A stretch of DNA of 45,532 bases from CAZAZQ01 sp964489705 (lineage in GTDB: Bacteria > Zixibacteria > MSB-5A5 > GN15 > FEB-12). The notes below the pieces were generated by a model. That model saw only the letters and a list, made by a program, of their open reading frames with translations, searched no databases and was not told where the DNA came from. Position 1 is the stretch's first letter. The number at the start of each line of letters is the position of its first letter. The position numbers and the translations under genes are program-made. This document shows positions 15,982 through 24,431 of the stretch, one piece after another. The stretch is taken from contig CAZAZQ010000020.1 in NCBI GenBank assembly GCA_964489705.1, forward strand, positions 1 to 45,532, given 5' to 3'.

Positions 15982-17838
15982 CTATATCACCTTAATGGCG
16001 TGGCGATTGCAAACCGCATAACACGCCCCGCATTTATCGCAGACTTCTTGATCGATAACGTGCACTTCGCCTTTCTTGCCGGTAATCGCATGAACCGCAC
16101 ACGCAGAGATACATGCCATGCACCCATCGCACATTTCCGGAATTACTTCGTACCGAATCAACGCCCGGCAGACTCCGGCGGGACAACGTTTCTCACGGAT
16201 GTGAGCGAGATATTCATCACGGAAGTATTGGATGGTACTCAAGAAAGGATTCGGACCCGATTTCCCCAAGCCGCAGAGAGAACCGATAATTATCATCTCC
16301 GAAAGCTCTTCCATCTTTTCCAAGTCCGCTTCGGTCGCTTCTCCTTCGCTCACCTTGATAGCCAAGCGATGGAGTTGATACAACCCTTCCCGACAAGGGG
16401 TGCATTTGCCGCATGACTCTTCCACGAGGAAAGAAAGGAAATACTTTGCCAAATCCACCACACAGGTGCCTTCATCGACGACAATCATCCCACCCGAGCC
16501 CATCATCGAGCCCGCTTCGGTCAGAGTATCGAAATCGACCGGCAAATCGAGTTTCGATTCGGGCAGACAGCCGCCGGAGGGACCGCCGGTCTGCACCGCT
16601 TTGAACGGTTTATCATCCTGAATTCCGCCGCCGATGTCGTAGATGATTTCCCGTAAGGTCGTTCCCATAGGGACTTCAATCAAGCCGGTGTTGCGAACCT
16701 TACCCACCAACGAAAATGCCTTGGTACCGGTACTCTTGGGTGTCCCCAAGGAAGCGAACTTTTCTCCGCCTTGCTCGATAATCACCGGGATGTTGGCAAA
16801 TGATTCGACGTTATTGAGCACCGTCGGTTTATCGAAGAGCCCCTTGAGGACGGAGCGGACATATTTCGCCCGCGGTTCTCCAACTTCACCGGCGACCGAC
16901 TTCATCAACGCCGAAGACTCGCCGCATACAAAAGCCCCGCCGCCGCGGCTGATATGGATAGTAAAAGAAAAATCCGTTCCGAAAATATTCTCACCCAGCA
17001 GCCCCCGCTCGGTCGCCTGGTCAATCGCCAGTTGCAAGTTCTGCACGGCTAGAGGGTATTCTTCCCGGACGTAAATGTATCCCTCGTGAGCTCCGACAGC
17101 GTAGGCGCAGACAATCATCCCTTCCAATACCGAGTGCGGATCACCTTCCATAATAGCCCGGTCCATAAACGCCCCGGGGTCACCTTCGTCACCGTTGCAA
17201 ATCACATAGTGGGGGTGCTCTTCGGCGTTGCGGCAGGTTGCCCATTTCCTGCCAGTCGGGAAACCGGCGCCTCCCCGCCCCCGCAAGCCGGATTTGGTTA
17301 CTTCCTCAATGACCTGCTCCGGTGTCATTTTTGTGAGAGCTTTTGCTGCCGCCTGATACCCGCCGGTGGCAATGTAATCTTCTATTTTGTACTGGTCGAT
17401 TTTCCCCAGATTTCGCAGGGCAATGCGGTGTTGGCGTTTGTAGAAATCAATATCGCCATAGCGTTCCACCGGATCACCGCTTTTGGGGTCGACATAGAGC
17501 AAGTCAGTGATGACTTCGTCCGTGCGGATGGTCTTTTCCAAAATCTCTTCGACATGTTTTGGCTTGACTTTGGTATACATCGTTCCCTGTGGTTCGATAA
17601 CCACCAGCGGACCCCGCTCACACAAGCCGTGGCAACCGGTCTCTTTCATGGCTTCCACAGTAAAGCCCTTGATGCGCTTCTTTTTGAGCTGTTTTCGGAA
17701 CTCTTCCACAATTTGAGCGGAACCGTTCGCCAAACAGCCCGGACCGCAACAGACATGAATCTTCTTGGGAAAACTTTCTTCTTTGGTGCGGTATTCTTTT
17801 TGGAGCTTGCGCAACTGCTGAGGAGTCTCTATCCGCAT
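15982..17838 (-). CDS. NuoF/HydB-like NAD(H)- and FMN-binding subunit with N- and C-terminal iron-sulfur domains
   Basis: A 618-residue subunit of the NuoF/HydB/HndC family that exchanges electrons between NAD(H) and iron-sulfur clusters through FMN. Residues 25-110 are a thioredoxin-like [2Fe-2S] domain (C30 or C31, C35, C69, C73). The NAD/FMN region has GRGGAGFPTGRKW at 187-199 and NGDEGDPGAFMDR at 215-227. A [4Fe-4S] cluster uses C476, C479, C482 and C522. The C-terminus adds two ferredoxin-type sets, C570/573/576/580 and C600/603/606/610, plus C552 and C557. This three-domain form is typical of electron-bifurcating hydrogenases rather than Complex I. It starts one base after the NuoE-like stop. 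Confidence 0.93.
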   Translation of the reverse strand: MRIETPQQLRKLQKEYRTKEESFPKKIHVCCGPGCLANGSAQIVEEFRKQLKKKRIKGFTVEAMKETGCHGLCERGPLVVIEPQGTMYTKVKPKHVEEILEKTIRTDEVITDLLYVDPKSGDPVERYGDIDFYKRQHRIALRNLGKIDQYKIEDYIATGGYQAAAKALTKMTPEQVIEEVTKSGLRGRGGAGFPTGRKWATCRNAEEHPHYVICNGDEGDPGAFMDRAIMEGDPHSVLEGMIVCAYAVGAHEGYIYVREEYPLAVQNLQLAIDQATERGLLGENIFGTDFSFTIHISRGGGAFVCGESSALMKSVAGEVGEPRAKYVRSVLKGLFDKPTVLNNVESFANIPVIIEQGGEKFASLGTPKSTGTKAFSLVGKVRNTGLIEVPMGTTLREIIYDIGGGIQDDKPFKAVQTGGPSGGCLPESKLDLPVDFDTLTEAGSMMGSGGMIVVDEGTCVVDLAKYFLSFLVEESCGKCTPCREGLYQLHRLAIKVSEGEATEADLEKMEELSEMIIIGSLCGLGKSGPNPFLSTIQYFRDEYLAHIREKRCPAGVCRALIRYEVIPEMCDGCMACISACAVHAITGKKGEVHVIDQEVCDKCGACYAVCNRHAIKVI

Positions 17839-17839
17839 T

Positions 17840-18295
17840 TCATCCTCCCCTCAACAATTTCTTGGCATCGCTGACTTTGACCGACCCGTAGTACTTATCA
17901 TTGACGATAACCACCGGCGCCATGGCACATGCTCCGACGCAATTGACGACTTCCAACGTATATTTCAAATCCGGGGTGGTCTCCCCGGCTTTAATCTTCA
18001 ACCGTTCCTCCAACTGCTGCTGAATCATCTTAGCCCCGCGAATATGGCAGGTCGTTCCCATACAAATTCGAATCACCCGTTCGCCGCGCGGATACAAGCT
18101 GAAGGCATTGTAAAAAGTAGCTACCGAAAGAACTTTGCTCAGCGGCACCTCCAAGGCTTTGGCGGTTTCTTTGAGCGCCTCGGTCGGGAGGTAGTGATAC
18201 TCCTTCTGAATATCCTGCAAAACGGCAATCAAAGACTGAGGCTTTTGGGGGTAACGTGCTATTATCTCAGGTAATTTACTGAAGTCTTGATTCAT
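17840..18295 (-). CDS. NuoE/HydC-like [2Fe-2S] subunit
   Basis: A 151-residue thioredoxin-fold [2Fe-2S] protein with ligands C78, C83, C119 and C123 (CMGTTC and CVGAC). It partners NuoF-type subunits in Complex I and in bifurcating hydrogenases. The ATG overlaps the stop of the 2-oxoacid oxidoreductase gamma gene by 4 bases, directly coupling the two enzyme modules in one transcript. Confidence 0.93.
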   Translation of the reverse strand: MNQDFSKLPEIIARYPQKPQSLIAVLQDIQKEYHYLPTEALKETAKALEVPLSKVLSVATFYNAFSLYPRGERVIRICMGTTCHIRGAKMIQQQLEERLKIKAGETTPDLKYTLEVVNCVGACAMAPVVIVNDKYYGSVKVSDAKKLLRGG

Positions 18296-18855
18296 ACCTT
18301 TTCCTTTTGACCGAGAAATTTACGGGCAAATTGATATCCTTCTTCAAGCACTTTCAAGTTAATGTCAAGGACACTTTCTTTCTTTGCCAGCTTTTCTTTC
18401 AAAGCCGTGAGTACGGCATCGTAGGAAACCACTTGCGAAGCTCCGATAAAAGCTCCCAATACCGCAATGTTGGCGGCTTTCACGTTCCCGTTGCGAATCG
18501 CCATATCATTCGCCGGAATGAGAATCTGGGTGATGTCTTCCCGTTCCGACGAGACATTAATCAGCGAACTGTTCACCAGCAATAAACCGCCCGGTTTTAC
18601 CCGCGGCTCGAACTTATCGAAAGAGGGACGATTGAACACGCAAATACTGGTGGGATTGACGACAATCGGCGAGCCGATGCGCTTGTCTGAAATGACCACC
18701 GTACAGTATGCTGTTCCGCCGCGCATCTCCGGACCGTAGGAGGGAATCCACGCCACCTGCCTTCCTTCGGCAATCCCGGCGTACGCAAGAAGTTGCCCGG
18801 CAGTCATAATCCCCTGCCCGCCGAAACCGGCAAACATGACCTCATACTGTTCCAT
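18292..18855 (-). CDS. 2-Oxoacid:ferredoxin oxidoreductase, gamma subunit
   Basis: A 187-residue subunit of the pyruvate/ketoisovalerate/2-oxoglutarate ferredoxin oxidoreductase family. The start MEQYEVMFAGFGGQGIMTAG and the PSYGPEMRGGTAYC motif are characteristic. It helps form the catalytic complex that oxidises a 2-oxoacid plus CoA to acyl-CoA, CO2 and reduced ferredoxin. ATG at 18853-18855 shares one base with the TAA of the beta gene (TAATG). Confidence 0.93.
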   Translation of the reverse strand: MEQYEVMFAGFGGQGIMTAGQLLAYAGIAEGRQVAWIPSYGPEMRGGTAYCTVVISDKRIGSPIVVNPTSICVFNRPSFDKFEPRVKPGGLLLVNSSLINVSSEREDITQILIPANDMAIRNGNVKAANIAVLGAFIGASQVVSYDAVLTALKEKLAKKESVLDINLKVLEEGYQFARKFLGQKEKV

Positions 18856-19622
18856 TACTTCCCTCCCTCGTGCTGTTCCGGTTCCTTGAAACATCCCAGC
18901 GGATAGTATGGGACCATCTTCGCTTCCAACCATTCGGTCGCTTCGCCGGGCATTTTTCCCCAGTTGGTCGGACAGGTCGAAAGAACTTCGACCAAAGTAA
19001 AGCATCTGTTTTCTTTTTGATATGCGAAAGCTTTCCGAATCGCTTTTTTCGCTTGAATGATATGCTGGGGAGTATGTACCGCCACCCGTTCGATATAGGC
19101 AGGCGTGACCAACGACGCCAACATTTCGGCGATGCGTACCGGATAGCCTACATTCTCCACATCCCGCCCATAGGGGGAGGTGGTGGTAATCTGTTTCGGG
19201 AGAGTGGTCGGCGCCATCTGTCCGCCGGTCATGCCGTAGACGGCGTTGTTGACGAAAATCACCGTAATCTTCTCGCCACGGTTGGCGGCGTGAACAATCT
19301 CGCCCATCCCGATAGACGCCAAGTCCCCGTCGCCTTGATAGGTAAAGACAATCATATCCGGTCGCATCCGCTTGAACCCGGTCGCAAAGGCCGGGGCTCT
19401 ACCGTGGGCGGCTTCGAGGAAATCGCAATTCAGGTAGTTGTACGCTAACACGGAACACCCCACCGGTGCAATGCCCAAAGCTCTCTCCCGCAAGCCGAGT
19501 TCATCGAGCGCCTCAGCGACCAGCCGGTGTATGACTCCATGGGTACAACCGGGGCAATAATGGGTGACCGTCTCCTGCATGGCGACGGAACGTTTGAAAA
19601 TCGTTGTCGCAGTACCACTCAT
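18855..19622 (-). CDS. 2-Oxoacid:ferredoxin oxidoreductase, beta (thiamine diphosphate-binding) subunit
   Basis: A 255-residue subunit that binds thiamine diphosphate, as shown by GDGDLASIGMGEIVHAANRG and VNNAVYGMTGGQM. The N-terminal YCPGCTHG and GIAPVGCSV segments are also family marks. I chose the ATG at 19620-19622 with GAGG 9 bases upstream; a GTG at 19635-19637 that overlaps the alpha stop is the alternative. Sequence style matches the VorA/KorB group; the true 2-oxoacid cannot be read from it. Confidence 0.93.
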   Translation of the reverse strand: MSGTATTIFKRSVAMQETVTHYCPGCTHGVIHRLVAEALDELGLRERALGIAPVGCSVLAYNYLNCDFLEAAHGRAPAFATGFKRMRPDMIVFTYQGDGDLASIGMGEIVHAANRGEKITVIFVNNAVYGMTGGQMAPTTLPKQITTTSPYGRDVENVGYPVRIAEMLASLVTPAYIERVAVHTPQHIIQAKKAIRKAFAYQKENRCFTLVEVLSTCPTNWGKMPGEATEWLEAKMVPYYPLGCFKEPEQHEGGK

Positions 19623-19633
19623 ATTTCGTGTCC

Positions 19634-20731
19634 TCACCTTTTCTTCTTTCGTGCCGAGGAGCGCGGTTTCTTGGTCACCAGTTCCTTGATGTACTTTTTC
19701 ACCTCATCCGGCGAGGGGACGATTCCTCCCGTCCTTCCGAAGAACTTGACCGGCTTCGCCCCGAGAACGGCTCGCTCCACATCCTCCAGCATCTGGGCGG
19801 TGCTCATCTCCACCGTCAGGACGGTCTTGATATTTTTCTTTTTGGCTTCTTTGTTGATTTGCTCCGTCGGGAAGGGGAATAACGTTATCGGGCGAAACAA
19901 ACCGACGCCTATTCCTTCCGCTTCCAGTTCATCGATGACCGTCTGGCATATCCGCGCCATCGTGCCGTAAGAAATAATCAAAATCTCGTTCTTACTGCTG
20001 ACCTTGTACAACTCGAAGCGTATTTCCTCACGCTTCATCCGCTCGTATTTTTCTTCCAGAACCCAGCAGTTCTTCTCCAACGCCAAGGGGTCGAGGAAAA
20101 GCGACTTGATAACCCGCGGCTTTCTTCCCTTGGCACCGGTCGCCGCCCAGTCTTTCGGCGGCAGCGGCGGTTCGTGGTATTCGTCCGGGAATTCCACCGG
20201 CTCCATCATTTGCCCAATCATCCCGTCGCCGATCATCATCACCGGATTGCGGTATTTATCTGCCAGATGAAACGCCAGCATCATCAAATCGACCGCTTCT
20301 TGAATCGTCGACGGCGCCAAGACCAAGACACGGTAATCCCCGTGCCCACCGCCCTTGGTGGCTTGAAAGTAATCCGATTGTGCCGGAAGAATGCCGCCCA
20401 AACCGGGCCCGCCGCGCATGATGTTGACAATCACCACCGGCAACTGCGCTCCCGCCATGTAGGAAATCGCTTCTTGCATAAGGCTGATGCCGGGACTCGA
20501 GGAGGTCGTAAAGACGCGCTTGCCGGTGGAGGCGGCGCCGAAGAGCATGTTGCTCACGGCGACCTCACTCTCCCCTTGCAAAAACACTTTCCCAACCTCC
20601 GGCATTCGCCGTGACAAATATTCCGCAACTTCACTTTGAGGAGTAATAGGATAACAGAAGTACCCTTCCGCTCCCGCCCGTAAGGCGGCTTCGGCGATCG
20701 CTTCGTTTCCTTTCATCAATATTCTTGCCAT
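19634..20731 (-). CDS. vorB: 2-Oxoacid:ferredoxin oxidoreductase, alpha subunit (VorB/KorA-like)
   Basis: A 365-residue alpha subunit. Its start LMKGNEAIAEAALRAG, then YPITPQSEV, SSSPGISLMQEAISYMAG, MRGGPGLGG and SDYFQATKGGGHGDYR match the group usually named 3-methyl-2-oxobutanoate or 2-oxoglutarate:ferredoxin oxidoreductase. The C-terminus has a short lysine/arginine-rich end. It lies between the delta ferredoxin gene (24-base gap) and the beta gene. Branched-chain 2-oxoacids and 2-oxoglutarate are both possible substrates. Confidence 0.92.
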   Translation of the reverse strand: MARILMKGNEAIAEAALRAGAEGYFCYPITPQSEVAEYLSRRMPEVGKVFLQGESEVAVSNMLFGAASTGKRVFTTSSSPGISLMQEAISYMAGAQLPVVIVNIMRGGPGLGGILPAQSDYFQATKGGGHGDYRVLVLAPSTIQEAVDLMMLAFHLADKYRNPVMMIGDGMIGQMMEPVEFPDEYHEPPLPPKDWAATGAKGRKPRVIKSLFLDPLALEKNCWVLEEKYERMKREEIRFELYKVSSKNEILIISYGTMARICQTVIDELEAEGIGVGLFRPITLFPFPTEQINKEAKKKNIKTVLTVEMSTAQMLEDVERAVLGAKPVKFFGRTGGIVPSPDEVKKYIKELVTKKPRSSARKKKR

Positions 20732-20755
20732 GCTCTCTTCCTAACCTCACTCGAT

Positions 20756-20989
20756 TCAATAATCGAACAAACTGAAAACCGTCCCGTGGACATGAACTTC
20801 AATCGCCACGTCCGGACAGACAATGGCACAAATGCGACACCCGATACAACGGGAAGGATCATGAACCTGGGCGTAAAAATAGCCCCGCACCGTTATTTCT
20901 TTGGACATCGAAATAATCTGCTGTGGGCACGCCCGCACGCAAAGTTCACATCCTTTACAATGGTTTTTGTCTATGGTGATTCCCGGCAT
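20756..20989 (-). CDS. 2-Oxoacid:ferredoxin oxidoreductase, delta (2x[4Fe-4S]) subunit
   Basis: A 77-residue ferredoxin with ligand sets C11/14/17/21 and C48/51/54/58. It carries electrons out of the thiamine diphosphate site. It sits first among the oxidoreductase genes, 3 bases after the P-loop ATPase gene. Length and position are typical for separate delta subunits. Confidence 0.92.
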   Translation of the reverse strand: MPGITIDKNHCKGCELCVRACPQQIISMSKEITVRGYFYAQVHDPSRCIGCRICAIVCPDVAIEVHVHGTVFSLFDY

Positions 20990-20992
20990 TCG

Positions 20993-21724
20993 TTATCCTT
21001 CTTGTCTCTCCCATGGTTTCAACAACATCCGGTGCAGTTCCAAAACCGGTACGTCCACCGCACGCGGATCAATTTTTTCCAAAATGCCCCGTTCGGCGCT
21101 TAAAAATACGATCGGTTTACCGGTCTGTTTGCTGACGGCACGGGACAATTCCAACCCTTCGAGAACGGTCTCCGGAGTAGTTTCCGTCATCAGGTGGGTA
21201 TTTGAAATGATGCCGGTAAGCTTTAATCGTGACGAGGCTTCAATATCATTCATCAGTTTCACGCAACTGGGGACATCGCCGGTAAACGGTCTGTTTTTGT
21301 TCAGCACCAACAGCAACTCATACTTCCCCGCCTCGAACGCATCCGCCAACGAACTCAAAATCCGCGCGCCGACATCATCCCCGCCCACGTCCAGCACCAC
21401 TTTGCCGGCGTGTTGCTCAATCGCTCCTTTGACATCGGGAATAAGAATGGGAAGGTCGGCATATTTGTAACTGCCCCGGGGAATTAACGAGGTGACATTG
21501 ATTGCTTTGAGTGCCTCCTCCGCTTCCCGGGAGCGGAAGTACGGATTGACAATATCAAGGTCGGCGATCGATACGTTGTCGGAGAAATTTTCCGCAAGAT
21601 AACGGGCAAGATTGACGGCGACTTCGGACTTGCCGCTGCCGTAGCCCCCAACAATAATCAGGATATCGGTGGAAAATGTCGGTGTTGCAAACTGTTTCCT
21701 CGTGCTGACCATTAACACAGCCAT
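20993..21724 (-). CDS. P-loop nucleotide-binding protein linked to 2-oxoacid oxidoreductase genes
   Basis: A 243-residue cytoplasmic protein with Walker A GGYGSGKS at 26-33 and a deviant SIMIBI-like layout: DLDIVNPYF near 65-73 and VVLDVGGDDVGA near 119-130. It resembles the CobQ/MinD/ParA nucleotide-binding group but lacks the usual KGGVGK signature. It is the first gene of the operon, ending 3 bases before the delta subunit. It could help assemble or insert iron-sulfur clusters or cofactors, which is inference. Start ATG 21722-21724 has AAAGG very close; Met5 is an alternative. Confidence 0.75.
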   Translation of the reverse strand: MAVLMVSTRKQFATPTFSTDILIIVGGYGSGKSEVAVNLARYLAENFSDNVSIADLDIVNPYFRSREAEEALKAINVTSLIPRGSYKYADLPILIPDVKGAIEQHAGKVVLDVGGDDVGARILSSLADAFEAGKYELLLVLNKNRPFTGDVPSCVKLMNDIEASSRLKLTGIISNTHLMTETTPETVLEGLELSRAVSKQTGKPIVFLSAERGILEKIDPRAVDVPVLELHRMLLKPWERQEG

Positions 21725-21819
21725 TACCTTTCCGAACCATCCTCATCCATGCCAACCTCACTCAGACCCAACGCCACCTGAGAGTCAGCCGTTTATCCGT
21801 CGAAGTCGTCCGGCTGCCA

Positions 21820-21847
21820 ATATTATGTATCCCGTCGCCGAAGTCAA
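21820..21847 (-). promoter_or_regulatory. Predicted promoter of the 2-oxoacid oxidoreductase operon
   Basis: On the minus strand TTGACT (21842-21847), 16-base spacer, TAATAT (21820-21825), about 95 bases before the first gene. The -10 match is weak. A TATAAT further upstream lacks a good -35 box. Confidence 0.4.
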
Positions 21848-21884
21848 GCCATTCAACGCAAAATTATAATCCCTTTTCCTCTGT

Positions 21885-21913
21885 TTGACATCCGTTGGGA
21901 GGAGGAGTATATT
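21885..21913 (+). promoter_or_regulatory. Predicted promoter of the restriction-modification genes
   Basis: Perfect TTGACA (21885-21890), 17-base spacer, TATATT (21908-21913). The TTG at 21885, which opens the longest reading frame, is thus the -35 box rather than a start codon. Confidence 0.7.
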
Positions 21914-21989
21914 GATTTTTCAGGTGATGAAAGGAGATATACCAGTACCCGAAAAGAGATCGATGCCAGAAGAATGGAGACGGGATAAC

Positions 21990-23594
21990 ATGGATCAGTT
22001 GACCTTGTTTGCACAAGGGAAAAAACTATTTACCCTTCGGGAGGCAAGCCTCTGGGCAACTCAATATTTGAAAAGGCATGTAACTATCTCCAATATCTCA
22101 TATCTTATCCAATACGGGAGAATAAAAAAGTACGGCAACAACGGCAATCCACTCATCGACAAGAACGAACTCAAGGAATATTATGACACTCTCAATAAAA
22201 AAGAGAAAGAATGGAAAGCCGCTTTGGGGAGCGATCTCAACTGGCATTTATCCTTTGTGGAATACAAGGAATCCGAGCGGACGAAACATGTCCACCGCCT
22301 GCACCCGTACAAGGGCAAATTTATCCCTCAATTGGCTGAATACTTCTTAGACGGTCACACCGACGAATTCAAAAAAGATATCTTCTTTTCGGAAGGGGAT
22401 ATTGTTTTGGACCCCTTTTGTGGAAGCGGGACGACGCTGGTTCAAGCGAACGAACTGGGGCTGCATGCGATAGGAATCGATATTTCCGCTTTCAACGTGT
22501 TGATAAGTGAGGTAAAAGTAGCCAGACACAATTTCACAAAACTTTCCCGCGTCATAAAGAAGCTAACCGCTGAACTGAAAGAATTCCAAGAAAACAAGGG
22601 CAACGTACTATTCGAGGAGCACTTGCTTCAAGAACTGGCAACTTACAACGCCAAATATTTCCCGGCGCCGGAGTATAAAAGAAAAGTTCGACAAGGGTTC
22701 ATTAATGAAAAACAATACGCTAAGGAAAAAGAAAACGAATTTTTAGCAACCTATCGACGGTTGGTAAAACACCACAAAATCCAAGTCAAGCAGGAGCGGA
22801 ACGAAACCTTCCTCGATCGCTGGTTCCTGGCGCCGGTGAGGGAGGAAATTGACTTTTTAGCGGGAAAAATCAAACAAATTGAAGACCCGGATATAAAGAA
22901 AACGCTAACTATCATACTAAGCAGAACTGTTCGGTCATGCCGCGCTACCACCCATGCCGATTTAGCAACATTGAAAGAACCGGTTACAACCACCTATTAC
23001 TGCAAAAAGCATGGAAAAATCTGTAAGCCAATTTTTTCCATAATGGGTTGGTGGCATCGTTACTCCATCGACACGATCAACCGATTATTGGAATTCGAAA
23101 GATTGAGAACCGACGCCATGCAAGTCTGCCTTGTCGGCGACAGTAAAAAAATTGACCTCCTTAAAGAAGTGAGAAGCCAACATCCTCAATTGGCGGCTCT
23201 GATGAAAAAGAAAAAAATCGCCGGTATTTTCTCGTCACCTCCGTACGTGGGTCTAATCAACTATCATGAACAACATGCTTACGCCTATGAGATTTTTGAG
23301 TTTGAAAGAAAAGACGAACTGGAAATCGGTCCCCTTTTCAAAGGGCAAGGAAGAGAAGCTCGGGAGTCTTATGTGCACGGTATTGCCGACGTACTGAGAA
23401 ACTGCAAGAGGTTTCTCAAAGAAGATTATAACATCTTTCTCGTCGCCAATGACAAATATAACCTCTACCCTGCGATTGCAGACTTGGCTGGTATGAAAAT
23501 CGTCAATCAGTACAAAAGACCGGTATTGAATCGAGTCGAAAAAGATCGAACCGCCTATGCTGAAATAATCTTTCATTTGAAGGAAAAGACCTAG
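21990..23594 (+). CDS. Type II DNA methyltransferase, probably N4-cytosine, with N-terminal helix-turn-helix
   Basis: A 534-residue DNA methyltransferase. An N-terminal excisionase/MerR-like segment (residues about 12-65, FTLREASLWATQYL and LIQYGRIKKYG) may bind DNA. The SAM-binding motif DPFCGSGTT is at 141-149. The catalytic motif SPPY at 416-419 is typical of N4-cytosine enzymes. The long stretch between them probably holds the target-recognition part, and includes a CxxxHGxxC segment. I chose ATG 21990-21992 with GGAG 10 bases upstream; in-frame ATGs at 21927 and 21963 are alternatives, both downstream of the predicted promoter. It protects DNA from the adjacent nuclease. The gene looks more AT-rich than its neighbours, suggesting transfer. 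Confidence 0.88.
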   Translation: MDQLTLFAQGKKLFTLREASLWATQYLKRHVTISNISYLIQYGRIKKYGNNGNPLIDKNELKEYYDTLNKKEKEWKAALGSDLNWHLSFVEYKESERTKHVHRLHPYKGKFIPQLAEYFLDGHTDEFKKDIFFSEGDIVLDPFCGSGTTLVQANELGLHAIGIDISAFNVLISEVKVARHNFTKLSRVIKKLTAELKEFQENKGNVLFEEHLLQELATYNAKYFPAPEYKRKVRQGFINEKQYAKEKENEFLATYRRLVKHHKIQVKQERNETFLDRWFLAPVREEIDFLAGKIKQIEDPDIKKTLTIILSRTVRSCRATTHADLATLKEPVTTTYYCKKHGKICKPIFSIMGWWHRYSIDTINRLLEFERLRTDAMQVCLVGDSKKIDLLKEVRSQHPQLAALMKKKKIAGIFSSPPYVGLINYHEQHAYAYEIFEFERKDELEIGPLFKGQGREARESYVHGIADVLRNCKRFLKEDYNIFLVANDKYNLYPAIADLAGMKIVNQYKRPVLNRVEKDRTAYAEIIFHLKEKT

Positions 23595-24367
23595 TGGCTT
23601 TAACACAGAACCAAATCGAAGAAGTCGAACAGGTAATAAAAGAAAGTCTTAGAAAGAAATTTCAAAATTACAATCCTGAAACAAAAAGCATGCCTTTCCA
23701 CTATCGCCTGCTTGGAAGAGATCGCATGGCGTTGTTTTCTTTTATTCACTCTTTGAACACAACATTTGGAACTTCTATTTTCGAGCCGGTAGCCGAAACG
23801 GTAGCCCGTTCAAACTTTATAGAAGCAAAAAAACAATATGTCCTTGGGACCGCCATCAGCGAGGACGCCCAGCGGGAAATCCAGCATATCATAAATGAGT
23901 TGTCTACTGGTAATGACCCGAACAAAGCGGAGGAAATTAAGAGAATAAGAAAGGTCTCCGCGCACGGGGAGATGAATACCCTAAAAACAGTAAAAGTAGA
24001 TTTGTTTCTGAAAGATTCAAAAGGCAATGTTCACTTCTTTGATATCAAAACCGCCAAACCAAATATTGGTGAGTTCAAAAACTTCAAACGCACTCTTTTA
24101 GAATGGGTGGCAATCTACCTCGCAGAGAAGCCAAAGGCAAACGTCTACTCGTATATCGCCATACCGTACAATCCTTATGAACCAAAGCCGTACGAGCGCT
24201 GGACCTTAAAAGGGATGCTCGACCTTGAGAATGAATTGAAAGTTGCGGAAGAATTTTGGGATTTTCTGGGTGGTGACGGAACGTATAATGAATTATTAAG
24301 CTGTTTTGAGAGAGTGGGGATTGAACTGCGGCCGGAAATTGATAATTATTTTAAGAAATTCAAGTAG
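23594..24367 (+). CDS. TdeIII-family type II restriction endonuclease
   Basis: A 257-residue nuclease matching the TdeIII/MjaII family in its start (ESLRKKFQNYNPETK, MPFHYRLLGRDRMALFSF) and in IAIPYNPYEPKPYERWT. A PD-(D/E)xK-type site is visible as D136 and D150-I-K152. From memory the family is linked to the target GGNCC; this was not checked. The GTG start shares one base with the methyltransferase TAG stop (TAGTG), so the two are co-translated with the methyltransferase first, the safe order for such pairs. Confidence 0.88.
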   Translation: MALTQNQIEEVEQVIKESLRKKFQNYNPETKSMPFHYRLLGRDRMALFSFIHSLNTTFGTSIFEPVAETVARSNFIEAKKQYVLGTAISEDAQREIQHIINELSTGNDPNKAEEIKRIRKVSAHGEMNTLKTVKVDLFLKDSKGNVHFFDIKTAKPNIGEFKNFKRTLLEWVAIYLAEKPKANVYSYIAIPYNPYEPKPYERWTLKGMLDLENELKVAEEFWDFLGGDGTYNELLSCFERVGIELRPEIDNYFKKFK

Positions 24368-24431
24368 AATGAAACTGCCAATCGTTTCCACAACGGAAGC
24401 GGAGGCGAATTCACATAAATTGAGAGAAAAG

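Noticed and set aside
15196..18295. A complete [FeFe] or NiFe hydrogenase, or a Complex I operon
   Set aside because: There is no H-cluster domain, no NiFe large subunit and no membrane Nuo subunit; only NuoE-, NuoF- and short NuoG-like genes are present.
21885..21989. Extended N-terminus of the methyltransferase from a TTG at 21885
   Set aside because: That TTG is the -35 box of a TTGACA-17-TATATT promoter, so it cannot be in the transcript made from it.
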